This document shows, in pieces, positions 1-9,330 of a stretch of 64,000 nucleotides of DNA. The stretch is from Gordoniibacillus chartarius (GTDB lineage Bacteria; Bacillota; Bacilli; Paenibacillales; NBRC-103111). The stretch spans positions 62,001-126,000 of the forward strand of contig NZ_JBHLWN010000025.1 of the NCBI RefSeq assembly GCF_042432825.1, in the 5' to 3' direction. The stretch's first letter is position 1; each line of letters starts with the position of its first letter. A program made the position numbers and the translations under genes. Under the pieces are notes generated by a model. The model had not been told where the DNA came from. It saw only the letters and a list, made by a program, of their open reading frames with translations, and made no database searches.

Positions 1-336
1 AGGGCAAGCAAAAATCACAATATCGTCGGCAAGCTGCTCGACTATTTGGACCGGCACTATATGGAATCGTGTACGTTAACGGAGACGGCGGCCCGCTTCC
101 ATATCAGTACGGCGTACCTTAGCAAGCTGTTCAAGAAGGAGACCGGCGACAACTTTAGCAGCTACGTCACCAAGCTGCGCATGCGGAAAGCCGCGGCGCT
201 TCTGCTCAATACGGATATGAAAGTGTTTGAGATCGCGCAAGCCATCGGTTATGACGACCCGAATTATTTTACGAATGTATTCCGCATGATCCATCAGTTG
301 TCGCCGAGCGAATACCGTAAGCAGCACAAACCATAA
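1..336 (+). CDS. Response regulator, C-terminal AraC-type DNA-binding half (5' truncated by window edge)
   Basis: The reading frame is already open at base 1 and ends at TAA 334-336, so only about 111 C-terminal residues are visible. They form a complete double helix-turn-helix domain of the AraC/XylS type. The first HTH includes TAARFHISTAYLSKLFKKET and the second includes VFEIAQAIGYDDPNYFTNVF, closing with the usual LSPSEYRK motif. In Bacillales such tails mostly belong to YesN-like response regulators that control neighbouring sugar ABC transporters, which fits the transporter operon starting at 1332. The receiver domain, if there is one, lies outside the window, so the protein could also be a plain AraC regulator. 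A terminator follows immediately. Confidence 0.85.
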   Translation, partial: RASKNHNIVGKLLDYLDRHYMESCTLTETAARFHISTAYLSKLFKKETGDNFSSYVTKLRMRKAAALLLNTDMKVFEIAQAIGYDDPNYFTNVFRMIHQLSPSEYRKQHKP

Positions 337-346
337 TGCGCCGCAG

Positions 347-377
347 CCGTCCTGCCGTCCGGCAGGGCGGTTTCTTT
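347..377 (+). terminator. Rho-independent terminator after the response regulator
   Basis: A 10-bp stem, CCGTCCTGCC with GGCAGGGCGG including one G-U pair, has a 4-base loop and is followed by TTTCTTTG. It starts 10 bases after the stop codon of the truncated regulator. Confidence 0.75.
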
Positions 378-385
378 GTGCGCAT

Positions 386-1204
386 GGCAGCGCGATGACG
401 CTGGAGCGTCGCAAGACGGCCCCAAATGGGCCGTCCTCTCGGCGCGGTGCCGACGGAGTGACGCAATACGGCCCCAACCGGGCCGTCCTCTCGGCGCGAC
501 GCCGCCGGAGCGACGCAAGACGGCCCCAAATGGGCCGTCCTCTCGGCGCGGTGCCGACGGAGTGACGCAATACGGCCCCAACCGGGCCGTCCTCTCGGCG
601 CAACGCCGCCGGAGCGACGCAAGACGGCCCCAAACGGGCCGTCCTCCCGGCGCGACACCGCCGGAGTGACGCAAGACGGCCCCAAACGGGCCGTCCTCCC
701 GGCGTTACGCCGCCGGAGCGACGGAAGACGGCCCCAACCGGGCCGTCCTCCCGGCGCGGTGTCGCCGGAGTGACGCAAGACGGCCCCAATCGGGCCGTCT
801 TCTCAGCGCGACGCCGCCGGAGCGACGCAAGACGGCCCCAAATGGGCCGTCCTCCCGGCGCTACGCCGCTGGAGCGACGCAAGACGGCCCCAAATGGGCC
901 GTCTTCCCGGCGCGACGCCGCCAGATCGTCGCAAAACGGCCCCAAACGGGCCGTCCTCTCGGCGCGACGCCGATGGAGCGACGCAAAACGGCCCCAAACG
1001 GGCCGTCTTTTCAGCGCGGCTCCGCCGGAGTGACGCAAAACGGCCCCAAACGGGCCGTCTTTTCAGCGCGACTCCGCCGGAGTGACGCAAAACGGCCCCA
1101 AACGGGCCGTCTTCTCAGCGCGACGCCGCCGGAGTGACGCAAGACGGCCCCAAACGGGCCGTCCTCCCGGCGCGACGCCGCCAGATCGTCGCAAAACGGC
1201 CCGA
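386..1204. repeat. Tandem array of about 15 copies of a 52-bp hairpin-bearing repeat
   Basis: The start of the unit (gcaagacggcc or variants) recurs at 411, 463, 515, 567, 619, 671, 723, 775, 827, 879, 931, 983, 1035, 1087, 1139 and 1191, always exactly 52 bp apart. Each unit carries two short inverted repeats. One is GACGGCCC/GGGCCGTC with a 5-base loop, and the other is CGGCG/CGCCG. Several units run into T-rich ends on one or both strands (for example GGGCCGTCTTTT) and so look like terminators. The segments 411-514 and 515-618 differ by one base, which points to recent two-unit duplication. The ccagatcgtc variant at 879 and 1139 points to a five-unit duplication. The unit length is not a multiple of three, no ribosome binding site leads into it, and it lies between two operons, so it is read as noncoding. 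Confidence 0.95.
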
Positions 1205-1331
1205 TCGCAACGTGAACATGACAAATAATTCTAGATTCCGGTCATGGAATTCAAGGAAAACCCGGACGGAGACGCGGTATGATGAAGGCACGACCGGACA
1301 ACATTTTCCCATAATCAACGAGGTGATCAAC

Positions 1332-2291
1332 ATGGCCGTACCTGCCGGCGGCGCAACCCGCGAAACGGCGCATTACCTTACGGGGCGTTCCCGTGCGAAG
1401 GCCGGACGAACGAAGCGAAACATCCCGCTGTATCTCATGTTTTTGCCCGGCATTTTGTTTTATCTGCTGTTCAAGTACTATCCGATGGGCGGAATTGTAA
1501 TCGCATTCAAGGATTACAACTTGTACGACGGAATTTTGAACAGCCCGTGGGTCGGCTTCGATAACTTCCGCACCTTGTTCAATCAGCCGCAGACGCTGAA
1601 CGTGATCCAAAATACGCTGCTGCTCAGCGTGCTCGGCATCGCGGCCGGCTTTCCCGCCCCGATCGCACTGGCCGTTATGCTGAACGAAGTTCGCCGCATG
1701 TGGTTTAAGAAGTCCGTTCAAACGCTCGTCTATTTGCCTCATTTCTTTTCATGGGTCATCGTGTCCGGCATTGTGCTGGAACTATTCTCGCAGGAATCCG
1801 GCGTCATCAACCATTGGATTCGGCAGTTCGCGGGCGAACCGTACCCGTTTCTTTATAAACCGATTTCGTGGATCATGATTTTCATCGGTTCGGGCATCTG
1901 GAAGGAGATGGGCTTCGCTGCGATCATTTATTTAGCCGCCCTCACCGCGATCGATCCGCATCTGTACGAGTCGTCCGCCATCGATGGAGCGAGCAAATGG
2001 CAGCAAATTCGCCATATCTCCATTCCGGGCATTATGCCAACGATCGTGCTGCTGCTCATTCTGAATGTCGGCAAGGTGATGGACGTCGGGTTCGATCCGG
2101 TTTACATGCTGTCGAACGAGAGTGTATCCGAAGTTTCCAATGTCATCAGCTACTATAACTACACGATAGGCATACAACGGGCTCAATTCAGCCTAACGAC
2201 GGCAATGGGATTGTTCGAGAATGCGGTCGGGTTCATTCTGGTGCTCGGCGCCAATTATTTGGCCCGTCGCTCGAATCAGTCATTGTGGTAG
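1332..2291 (+). CDS. ABC transporter permease, LplB/YtcP type (first sugar operon)
   Basis: This is an integral membrane subunit of a binding-protein-dependent carbohydrate importer of about 319 residues with six predicted membrane segments. It has the typical start of the LplB group (FLPGILFYLLFKYYPMGGIV) and the cytoplasmic EAA loop that docks the ATPase, here with IDGASKWQQIRHISIPGI. The frame is open far upstream into the 52-bp repeats, but ATG 1332 is chosen because GAGGTG at 1319-1324 sits at the right distance and the N-terminus then matches family length. The second permease follows 12 bases after the stop. The substrate is not readable from sequence; relatives carry oligosaccharides or uronate-containing glycans. 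No ATPase gene is present nearby. Confidence 0.9.
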   Translation: MAVPAGGATRETAHYLTGRSRAKAGRTKRNIPLYLMFLPGILFYLLFKYYPMGGIVIAFKDYNLYDGILNSPWVGFDNFRTLFNQPQTLNVIQNTLLLSVLGIAAGFPAPIALAVMLNEVRRMWFKKSVQTLVYLPHFFSWVIVSGIVLELFSQESGVINHWIRQFAGEPYPFLYKPISWIMIFIGSGIWKEMGFAAIIYLAALTAIDPHLYESSAIDGASKWQQIRHISIPGIMPTIVLLLILNVGKVMDVGFDPVYMLSNESVSEVSNVISYYNYTIGIQRAQFSLTTAMGLFENAVGFILVLGANYLARRSNQSLW

Positions 2292-2303
2292 GAGGTGGCG
2301 GAG

Positions 2304-3179
2304 ATGAAGGCTTCATTCAGCGATAAAATGTTTTACACGTTCAACTACACCATGCTTACGCTCATCGGCCTCAGCTGCTTGCTCCCGCTGCTGCATATCG
2401 TATCGCTGTCGTTCAGCGAATCGCATGCGATCCATTCGGGCTTCGTCTCCATATGGCCGGTCGGGTGGGAGCTGGAATCGTATCGGGTACTGTTCGACAA
2501 TACGCGAGTCATACCGGCGCTTTGGAACAGCGTCCAGATCACCGTCGTCGGTACGGTGCTGTCGATGATCGCGACGACGCTGACGGCGTATCCGCTGTCG
2601 CGGAACTATTTTTACGGCAGAAGGGTGTTCACGCTTGCAATGGTGTTCACGATGATGTTCGGGAGCGGTTTGATCCCGCATTATTTGGTCATGAAGCAGT
2701 ATGGCTTGATCGATTCGTACTGGGTGCTGTGGCTGCCGTCGCTCATCAACACGTATAACGTGCTGGTCATGCGAACGTTTTTCGACAACATTCCGGAGGA
2801 GATCGATGAAGCGGGGCGGATGGACGGCTGCGGGGAGTGGACGCATCTGATTCGAATCGTTCTTCCTCTATCCATGCCGGTCATCGCCACGCTTACGTTG
2901 TTCAACGCTGTCGGGTATTGGAATTCATTCATGAACGTGCTCATCTACATCAACGATACGGAGAAATACAACCTGATGGTCATGATCCAGCAGATGATCA
3001 AGAAAGATTCCGTACTGTCGGAGGTGATGGCGCTTCAGCCGGGGGACATCGCCGATGTGACGGGCGAAGGTATTAAAGCGGCCGGTATCATGGTCGTCGT
3101 CATTCCGATGCTGATTATCTATCCGTTCCTGCAGCGGTATTTTGTGAAAGGGGTTATGCTCGGCTCGGTGAAAGGTTGA
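2304..3179 (+). CDS. ABC transporter permease, YtcP/AraQ type (first sugar operon)
   Basis: This is the second inner-membrane permease subunit, about 291 residues with six membrane segments. Its EAA loop reads EEIDEAGRMDGCGEWTHL, and the C-terminus (YPFLQRYFVKGVMLGSVKG) is the hallmark of the YtcP group. An in-frame GTG lies at 2295, but it falls inside the Shine-Dalgarno run GGAGGTGG, so ATG 2304 is preferred. The protein pairs with the upstream permease to form the channel, and the substrate is delivered by the lipoprotein encoded next. Confidence 0.9.
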   Translation: MKASFSDKMFYTFNYTMLTLIGLSCLLPLLHIVSLSFSESHAIHSGFVSIWPVGWELESYRVLFDNTRVIPALWNSVQITVVGTVLSMIATTLTAYPLSRNYFYGRRVFTLAMVFTMMFGSGLIPHYLVMKQYGLIDSYWVLWLPSLINTYNVLVMRTFFDNIPEEIDEAGRMDGCGEWTHLIRIVLPLSMPVIATLTLFNAVGYWNSFMNVLIYINDTEKYNLMVMIQQMIKKDSVLSEVMALQPGDIADVTGEGIKAAGIMVVVIPMLIIYPFLQRYFVKGVMLGSVKG

Positions 3180-3259
3180 CGGGCTGTCCCGCCGCGCCCC
3201 GCCAGGATTCAACCAGCATACCTGAAATACGAAGAGAACCGATTGAGAGGGGTATCCTG

Positions 3260-4918
3260 ATGCCAGCTTATCGAAAATGGTTAACCGTGTCCACCGTCCT
3301 CATCCTTGCTTCCGCCGCGCTTCTTGCAGCCTGTTCCGACACGAACCGTGCAGCTCCGGGCGATACGGCGGCAAGCGGTGACGCAGCGGCTGTCAAGCCG
3401 GTTCGGCAACATATTTCGTCGACGGTGTACGACCGCTCGAACGTCCCGTCTACGGAAGGGTCGACGGAAAACAACCGCTGGACGAAGTGGCTGAACGAGA
3501 ACGGGCCTGCGAACGTCAATTTCGTTGCTGTGCCGCGTTTCGAATCCCGTCAGAAGCTGAACGTCATGTTTGCATCGGCAAGCGCGCCGGACTTGATTTT
3601 CGAATACGACCCGTTCATCAAGAATCCGCTGTACGACCAGAAGATGCTGATGCCGATCGACGATATGATCGAAAAATACAGCACGGAGTATAAGAAGCTT
3701 CTGAAGCAGTATCCCGCACTGAAGAAGGTTGGCACGAAAGCGGACGGCAAGCTGTATGAGTTCGGCCGGCTGCAGGAAGTATTGCCGATCCATGCGATCC
3801 TGATCCGCGAGGATTGGCTCAAGAAGCTGAATCTGCAAGCGCCGACAACGACCGAGGAGCTGTACCAGGTCGCCAAAGCATTCGCCGAGAACGACCCGGA
3901 CGGCAACGGCCAGAAGGATACGTACGGGATGGCGATCAGCTTGCAATCCGGATATGTCATTAACCAGGTGTTTCAAGCGACCAGTTGGGTCGTAAAAGAC
4001 GGCAGCTTAACGAGAAACTTCGAGAACTTCAAGGCGGCCGCGGAGTTTAAGAAGCGTTTGTTCGATGAAGGCATCGTCGACAAAGATTATTTGAACGATA
4101 AGAACGGCGCTAAAGCGAAGCAGGATTTCATCAACGGCAAAATCGGCATTTACCCGCTCCAGATCGACTGGTACGGCTTTACGATCAATGAGCTGGCTTC
4201 GTTGAAGAAAAATGTGCCGGACGCCGCCGTGGCCCCGCTGCCCTATCCGCGAAGCCCGGCGGGACAATTCAATCCGGCTTATACGAATCCGGTCCAGGCT
4301 ACTGCCGTCGTGAACGCCCATGCGAAGCATCCGGAAGCGATTATGAGCTATGTTGACTTCCTTGTGAAGCCGGAAACGATGAAGACGCTGAAATACGGGA
4401 TCGAAAACGAGCACTGGAATCCGGGGCCTAACGGCTGTCCGCTCATTATCGACGCCGGCAAGCAGAAGACGGAGGTCAGCTATAACGGCGATCTGCAAAT
4501 GCTGAGCTCGAGCATTCTGGACGCGAAGTGCGGCAAGATCGAAACCAAATTCAATCCGGACAATCCGATTGAAAAGGAAGGACTTGCTTTATTTAAGAAA
4601 GCGATGGACATATATACGGACCCTGCGAAGCCGTACGTGGAAATTACGCATCCCGAGCACCTGCCGCAGCTGCCGAAGGACATCGAAGCGATTTCCGTGA
4701 ACTTGACGAAGCCGATTGACGACTTGTGGATTAAAGCGATTCTCGGCGGGAAGGGCTATACACCCGAGCAGGCGATGAGCGATGCGATGGCGGCATGGGA
4801 GAAAGGAAGCGGCAAGAAGGTCGAAGAGTGGTTCGCGAATTGGTGGAAGAACGACAGCAAGAACAGCTTCCTGGCCAAAGATATCATTGACATGATGAAG
4901 CAGCAAACCGGCAAGTAG
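3260..4918 (+). CDS. Extracellular solute-binding lipoprotein (LplA-like)
   Basis: About 552 residues. The N-terminus is a lipoprotein signal peptide with a short basic region, a hydrophobic stretch and a lipobox ending LLAAC, so Cys25 would be lipidated and the protein anchored outside the membrane. The mature part has the features of large family 1 solute-binding proteins of Paenibacillus, including the calcium-loop-like motif DPDGNGQKDTYG. ATG 3260 is chosen over the upstream open frame because it directly precedes the signal peptide and has GAGAGGGG before it. The gene follows both permease genes, in the order permease, permease, binding protein. Its ligand is unknown, but size and context point to an oligosaccharide. 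Confidence 0.9.
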   Translation: MPAYRKWLTVSTVLILASAALLAACSDTNRAAPGDTAASGDAAAVKPVRQHISSTVYDRSNVPSTEGSTENNRWTKWLNENGPANVNFVAVPRFESRQKLNVMFASASAPDLIFEYDPFIKNPLYDQKMLMPIDDMIEKYSTEYKKLLKQYPALKKVGTKADGKLYEFGRLQEVLPIHAILIREDWLKKLNLQAPTTTEELYQVAKAFAENDPDGNGQKDTYGMAISLQSGYVINQVFQATSWVVKDGSLTRNFENFKAAAEFKKRLFDEGIVDKDYLNDKNGAKAKQDFINGKIGIYPLQIDWYGFTINELASLKKNVPDAAVAPLPYPRSPAGQFNPAYTNPVQATAVVNAHAKHPEAIMSYVDFLVKPETMKTLKYGIENEHWNPGPNGCPLIIDAGKQKTEVSYNGDLQMLSSSILDAKCGKIETKFNPDNPIEKEGLALFKKAMDIYTDPAKPYVEITHPEHLPQLPKDIEAISVNLTKPIDDLWIKAILGGKGYTPEQAMSDAMAAWEKGSGKKVEEWFANWWKNDSKNSFLAKDIIDMMKQQTGK

Positions 4919-4971
4919 TGAGCGTTCAGGCAGATAGAGGGATCAGGCACAGAATGAGGGGGGATGTGGGC

Positions 4972-6711
4972 ATGTCGGGTTTCGGAACAGCATTGTCAGC
5001 CGAAGACTTGAACCGGTGGCATGAGGATAGGCTTCATCAGCTCGTTCATTCGATTCAGGATAAGTACGACCCGGAGCTCCGGTTGTACCGGACTCCGTTC
5101 AGCAGTCCGGGCTACCATACCCGGATTAAGCAGGCGGAGTACGTTCATGGCACGAATCCGAACACCATCTATGCTTTGGCGCTGCTAGACTCCGGTGTTC
5201 ACGAATATACGCAGCGAGCCTGTGAAGTACTGGAAAGTATCGTATCTCTGCAGGATACGGATCGAAGCAGCGCTACCTTCGGCGTGTGGCCGTGGTTCTA
5301 CGAAGAGCCGCTGTCCGAGATGGCGCCGCCGGACTGGAACTGGGCGGACTTTATCGGCAAGAACCTGTTACTCGCACTGAAGAGGCATGCGGAGCAGCTC
5401 CCCGGGCCGCTCCGCGGCTCGATGCGTCAGGCGGTAGCCCGCGCCGCCGATGCGATTGTGAAGCGGGATGTCGGCCCGAGTTATACGAATATCGCCATTA
5501 TGGGCGCATTCGTTACTGTAATCGGCGGCGAGCTGCTGGAACGGGCCGATTACACGGCATATGGTCTGCAGCGTCTGGAGAAGCTCCGAACGTATACGAC
5601 GGCGCTCGGCGCGTTCCAGGAATACAACAGCCCTACCTACGCGACGATCACGATTGTGGAGCTGTCGAAGCTGAGGCTTGAGACGAAGCTGGAGCCGGTA
5701 AAGGAGCTTTGCGACGATATGCTGGATATGGCTTGGAAAATGGTTGCCGAGCACTTCCATGCATCGACGGGCGAATGGGCGGGACCGCACAGCCGCAGCT
5801 ACGGGACGCTGCTGAAGCATGAGATTAAAGCGTTCCTGCAGATGGCAACTTCCGGTACGGTTTATTATGCGCCTTGGCAGCAAATGCATTATTCGGCGGA
5901 ATGGTACCGCTCCGGCGCCACATGCCCGGCCAAGTACGCAGCGCACTTCCGGGAGAGCGCCGCACGCACCGTATATGAGCGGTTCATGAAATACGAGAAA
6001 ACCGGCATCGAGAAGTGGGCTTACTGCCACATCACGCCGCAGTTTGCGCTCGGTTCATTTACCCGGGAAATTATGTGGAACCAATGCCGCAGCCTGGTCG
6101 CTTATTTCACAAATAACGGTGCGGCAACGTATATGCATGTGCGGTTTTTGAACGACGGCGGCGATTTCTCTTCGGCGCTGCTTCACAGCTTGCAATCGGA
6201 AGGGCATGTGCTGTTTGGGCTGAACCTGTTTACGAACGGCGGCAATGCGCATCCCGTGCTGGATCCGACGAACGGTACGCTGGTGTCCTCGGATTTGCGG
6301 ATTCGATTCGAGTTCGGGGGCGTCATGGATGGGGTCGAGGCTGACCTCGATGACGGTCGCAATGTTCGTGTGCGAATATCGGAGCTGACCGCTGCCATTC
6401 ATTTGGCTTACAGTGCGTTTGAAGAAGAGCGGAATAGCGATGCGGCCATCCTGCATCCGCCGTATTGGGATATTCACCGCGAACCCGGCAAGCTTTGCGT
6501 CGATTATGTGCTATATGCCGGACAAGAGAAAAAGTTCGATCTGGGAAGCATCCAAAAAGCCGCGGCCATCTTCGCTTTATCCATAAGCCAAACGGGCGGT
6601 CCGCATATGACAGTCTCCGTATCTGAACAGCCTCATGGTGTCATAGCGAGTTGTCGTGTCGACAATCATTCATTATCCGTAACGATGCATGTGAAGCCTT
6701 GCGACGTGTAA
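4972..6711 (+). CDS. Uncharacterised protein, probable alpha/alpha-toroid carbohydrate-active enzyme
   Basis: About 579 residues with no signal peptide, so it is probably cytoplasmic. I do not recognise a characterised family. The first two thirds look helical and rich in aromatic residues, with stretches such as WPWFYEEPLSEMAPPDWNW, YTNIAIMGAFVTVIGGELL and FQEYNSPTY, like alpha/alpha-toroid glycoside hydrolases and polysaccharide lyases. The last third is beta-rich. Two in-frame starts lie upstream (GTG 4918, ATG 4954). ATG 4972 is preferred because GAGGGGGG stands 8-9 bases before it. Its place between the binding protein and the sensor kinase suggests that it processes the imported glycan. 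Function is inferred only from context and general look. Confidence 0.7.
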   Translation: MSGFGTALSAEDLNRWHEDRLHQLVHSIQDKYDPELRLYRTPFSSPGYHTRIKQAEYVHGTNPNTIYALALLDSGVHEYTQRACEVLESIVSLQDTDRSSATFGVWPWFYEEPLSEMAPPDWNWADFIGKNLLLALKRHAEQLPGPLRGSMRQAVARAADAIVKRDVGPSYTNIAIMGAFVTVIGGELLERADYTAYGLQRLEKLRTYTTALGAFQEYNSPTYATITIVELSKLRLETKLEPVKELCDDMLDMAWKMVAEHFHASTGEWAGPHSRSYGTLLKHEIKAFLQMATSGTVYYAPWQQMHYSAEWYRSGATCPAKYAAHFRESAARTVYERFMKYEKTGIEKWAYCHITPQFALGSFTREIMWNQCRSLVAYFTNNGAATYMHVRFLNDGGDFSSALLHSLQSEGHVLFGLNLFTNGGNAHPVLDPTNGTLVSSDLRIRFEFGGVMDGVEADLDDGRNVRVRISELTAAIHLAYSAFEEERNSDAAILHPPYWDIHREPGKLCVDYVLYAGQEKKFDLGSIQKAAAIFALSISQTGGPHMTVSVSEQPHGVIASCRVDNHSLSVTMHVKPCDV

Positions 6712-6729
6712 AGAGCGGAGGTGTGCCGA

Positions 6730-8472
6730 ATGCTCGGTTCGTGGCTGAAGCCTACGGTTCGCCTGCAAATTTGGCTCGGTGCGGTTGCGGTCCTGATCGC
6801 GGTACTATCCGTGACGGGATCAGCCGCTTACCAGCCGATCGCAGAGCTGCTGCGCAGCCATACCGACCGTTATGTGCATGCGTTAACGAGCCATATCCAT
6901 TCTTCAGTGGAAGTGTCGTTAAGCAATGTCGATACGGTGACGTTTCAGCTGGTTGCCGACAGCAGCATGCAAGAGCTGCTCTACGCCATCAAATATTCGG
7001 AATCGAAGGAACCGACCGTCGAGCAGCGCATATCCGCGAAGCTGATGGTCGATGAGTTCCGTTACTACACCGCCTCGATCGTGTCCATCGAACTGTATGC
7101 GGGCGATAAGGCCGTATACCCTCTGCAATATGCATCGCTGCGCAGCCGTGTTGATCCGGAATGGATCGACGCGGCTGACCGGCGTCCCGGCGAACTTGTA
7201 TGGATCGGCCTCGACCCGAAGGACGGGGAGACGCTGTTGTCCATAAGGCAAATCCGTCTGGAGAACGACCGCTTCAACGCGGGCGGGTATTTGGTCGTTC
7301 GCGTCAGCAAGAGCATAATTCCGTTCTACAGCGCAAATGTCCCCCAAATCCCGGACAGCTACATGTATGTGTTTGACAGCCATGGGCGAATGCTGGTGTC
7401 AACGCAAACGGATGTCAAGCAGACTCCGCCCGGTATATTTTCCAACTCAAACGTTGTCCGCATGAACGGCAATACGTATGTGCCGATCCGAATCCGGTCT
7501 TCCGTAACAGGCTGGACGCTCGTCAGTCTGGCACCGCAGCATTGGATTGCCGAAGGCATGGACGTCATCAAGGAGGCGCTGCTTTGGGCGGGGGCCATCG
7601 GCCTCGTTCTGTCGGTCGTGCTTGCGCATATGCTCTCGACGATGATAACGCGGCCGGTCCGCAAGCTTATTCGTACGATGCGCAGCGGCAAGGGCGGCAT
7701 CCCGGACCGCAATCATGGAACGTTCCGCACATTGGAGCTGAGCGAGCTGAACGCTGCATACAACCGGATGGTTGACCGGGTCCGCGAGCTGGTGGAAACC
7801 GTTTACGAGCGGGAGCTTATGCAACATCAAGCGGAGATGCAAGCGCTCCAGGCGCAGATTAATCCTCATTTTCTGTATAACTCGCTGGAGACGTTCTATT
7901 GGCTCTTAAAGGAGCGAGGGCAGGAGGAGCTTGCAGGTACGGTCATCGCTTTATCCCGGATGTTCCGCTATGCGGTGAGAAGCCCGGCTTCCGGCGGGGA
8001 GTGGGTCACGGTTTCGGATGAACTGAACCATGTGAGCCAGTATATGTCGCTGATGCTCAAACGGTTTGACGACCGGTTAACCTGGTCGGTTGAAGCGGAT
8101 CCGCGGGCGGTGAACGCCGTTCTGCCCAAGCTGCTGCTGCAGCCGCTCGTCGAGAATGCGGTATGCCACGGCATCGAGCCGGCCGGGCAAGGAGCCATCA
8201 AGCTGCGCATCGTTTTATCGGAGTCGGGCCGGGAAGTCCGCTTCGCCGTCGCCGATAATGGCTGCGGGATGGAGCAAGGGTTTGCTGAAGCGATACTCGC
8301 CGGCCATCCCGCCCGAAGCGGCGATTCGAAGGGCACGGGAATCGGACTTGTCAATCTCCACCACCGTCTCCGGTTGTATTACGGCGATGGTCATGGCTTG
8401 CAAATCAGCAGCAGGCGTGGCTCGGGTACGGCTGTTTCCTTTGAAATCCCTTATATCATAAGGAGCGAATAA
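6730..8472 (+). CDS. Sensor histidine kinase, YesM family
   Basis: About 580 residues. A membrane segment near residues 12-30, an extracellular sensory region of about 240 residues and a second membrane segment near 275-300 are followed by a HAMP-like linker (TRPVRKLIRTM). The His_kinase motif INPHFLYNS carries the phospho-accepting His380. The ATPase domain shows the N box (QPLVENAVCHG), G1 (ADNGCGM) and G2 (KGTGIGLVNLHHRL). This layout is that of YesM/LytS-like kinases that sense extracellular sugars, often with help from a binding lipoprotein. ATG 6730 is chosen over GTG 6721, which falls inside the ribosome binding site GCGGAGGTG. The partner regulator begins 2 bases after the stop. Confidence 0.92.
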   Translation: MLGSWLKPTVRLQIWLGAVAVLIAVLSVTGSAAYQPIAELLRSHTDRYVHALTSHIHSSVEVSLSNVDTVTFQLVADSSMQELLYAIKYSESKEPTVEQRISAKLMVDEFRYYTASIVSIELYAGDKAVYPLQYASLRSRVDPEWIDAADRRPGELVWIGLDPKDGETLLSIRQIRLENDRFNAGGYLVVRVSKSIIPFYSANVPQIPDSYMYVFDSHGRMLVSTQTDVKQTPPGIFSNSNVVRMNGNTYVPIRIRSSVTGWTLVSLAPQHWIAEGMDVIKEALLWAGAIGLVLSVVLAHMLSTMITRPVRKLIRTMRSGKGGIPDRNHGTFRTLELSELNAAYNRMVDRVRELVETVYERELMQHQAEMQALQAQINPHFLYNSLETFYWLLKERGQEELAGTVIALSRMFRYAVRSPASGGEWVTVSDELNHVSQYMSLMLKRFDDRLTWSVEADPRAVNAVLPKLLLQPLVENAVCHGIEPAGQGAIKLRIVLSESGREVRFAVADNGCGMEQGFAEAILAGHPARSGDSKGTGIGLVNLHHRLRLYYGDGHGLQISSRRGSGTAVSFEIPYIIRSE

Positions 8473-8474
8473 CG

Positions 8475-9266
8475 ATGCACGGTAAAATCTTGATTGCCGA
8501 CGACGAACGATTGACGCGCAACGGCATCGTGCGCTCGCTCTCCCGCTGGGCGGGAGACCGGTATGATGTGCTGACGGCCGAGAACGGCTGGACTGCGCTG
8601 CAGCTGCTGCGGGAGCATCGTTGGGCCGTCGATCTGCTGATCACCGATATTCGCATGCCGTCGCTCGACGGGCTCCAGCTGATTCGATATGCATGTGAAG
8701 AAGGAGCCCGGATACCGGCCATCGTGCTGACCGGCTATGCCGACTTCGAATATGCGCGTACCGCGCTGCGTTACGGCGCAGTCCGGTATTTGCTGAAGCC
8801 GGCCGAAGAGGAGCATATCGTACAGGCGGTGGAGGAAGGGCTGGAGCGTGCGTCTAGCGAGCAGCGTCAAGCCGGAGAACGTTCCGATGATTCGAACGCA
8901 GAGATGGGGCCGCGCGGGGCGGCCGCCGAAGGAAGAGCGGCTGTATCGAATCCGTTTATCCGGCAAGCGGTCGACTATATCGATCATAACCTGAACCGCA
9001 TGCTGCCCGCGAAGAATGTCGCCGGCCTTGTACATCTGAACGTCAGCTATTTCAGCGTGCTGTTTAAGAACGAAACCGGTGTCAGCTTTAGCGACTACGT
9101 AACGAAGAGGCGGCTGCAGAAAGCGAAGGAGTTGCTGGTCCGAACGAATCTGATGGTTTATGAGATCGCCGAGCAGACCGGATACCAATCGGCCAGCTAC
9201 TTTGTCAAAGTGTTTCAGGAGGCGGAAGGGATGACGCCGAAGATGTACCGGAACACCCACCGCTAA
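8475..9266 (+). CDS. Response regulator, YesN type (receiver plus AraC-type HTH)
   Basis: About 263 residues. The N-terminal receiver has the acidic pocket ADDE (Asp9, Asp10), the phosphorylation site Asp58 in LLITDIRMPS, the switch Thr in LTGYADFEYA, and the conserved Lys in LLKPAEEE. After a short, poorly ordered linker near residue 140 comes a two-part AraC helix-turn-helix (VAGLVHLNVSYFSVLFKNET and VYEIAEQTGYQSASYFVKVF). It is at the short end for YesN proteins, which often carry an extra central domain. It sits 2 bases after the kinase gene and directly upstream of the second transporter operon, so it is the likely activator of one or both operons. Confidence 0.93.
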   Translation: MHGKILIADDERLTRNGIVRSLSRWAGDRYDVLTAENGWTALQLLREHRWAVDLLITDIRMPSLDGLQLIRYACEEGARIPAIVLTGYADFEYARTALRYGAVRYLLKPAEEEHIVQAVEEGLERASSEQRQAGERSDDSNAEMGPRGAAAEGRAAVSNPFIRQAVDYIDHNLNRMLPAKNVAGLVHLNVSYFSVLFKNETGVSFSDYVTKRRLQKAKELLVRTNLMVYEIAEQTGYQSASYFVKVFQEAEGMTPKMYRNTHR

Positions 9267-9301
9267 CCAATGAAAGTGCTACAACACCCAATCGGAATGG
9301 C

Positions 9302-9330
9302 ATGACGCTGCAAGCCCCTCACCCTATAAT
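9302..9330 (+). promoter_or_regulatory. SigA-type promoter of the second transporter operon
   Basis: The -35 box ATGACG (9302-9307) and a perfect -10 box TATAAT (9325-9330) are separated by exactly 17 bases. The start codon of the downstream lipoprotein gene is 35 bases further on. The -35 box matches the consensus only in part, which fits an activator-dependent promoter. Confidence 0.7.

Noticed and set aside
76..1038. Minus-strand open frame of 320 residues across the 52-bp array, and other long frames there
   Set aside because: GC-rich repeats with a period not divisible by three leave all frames open; the translations only repeat the DNA unit (RTARLGPSC and similar) and lack ribosome binding sites.
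386..1204. CRISPR array
   Set aside because: The whole 52-bp unit repeats without unique spacers, and there are no cas genes nearby.
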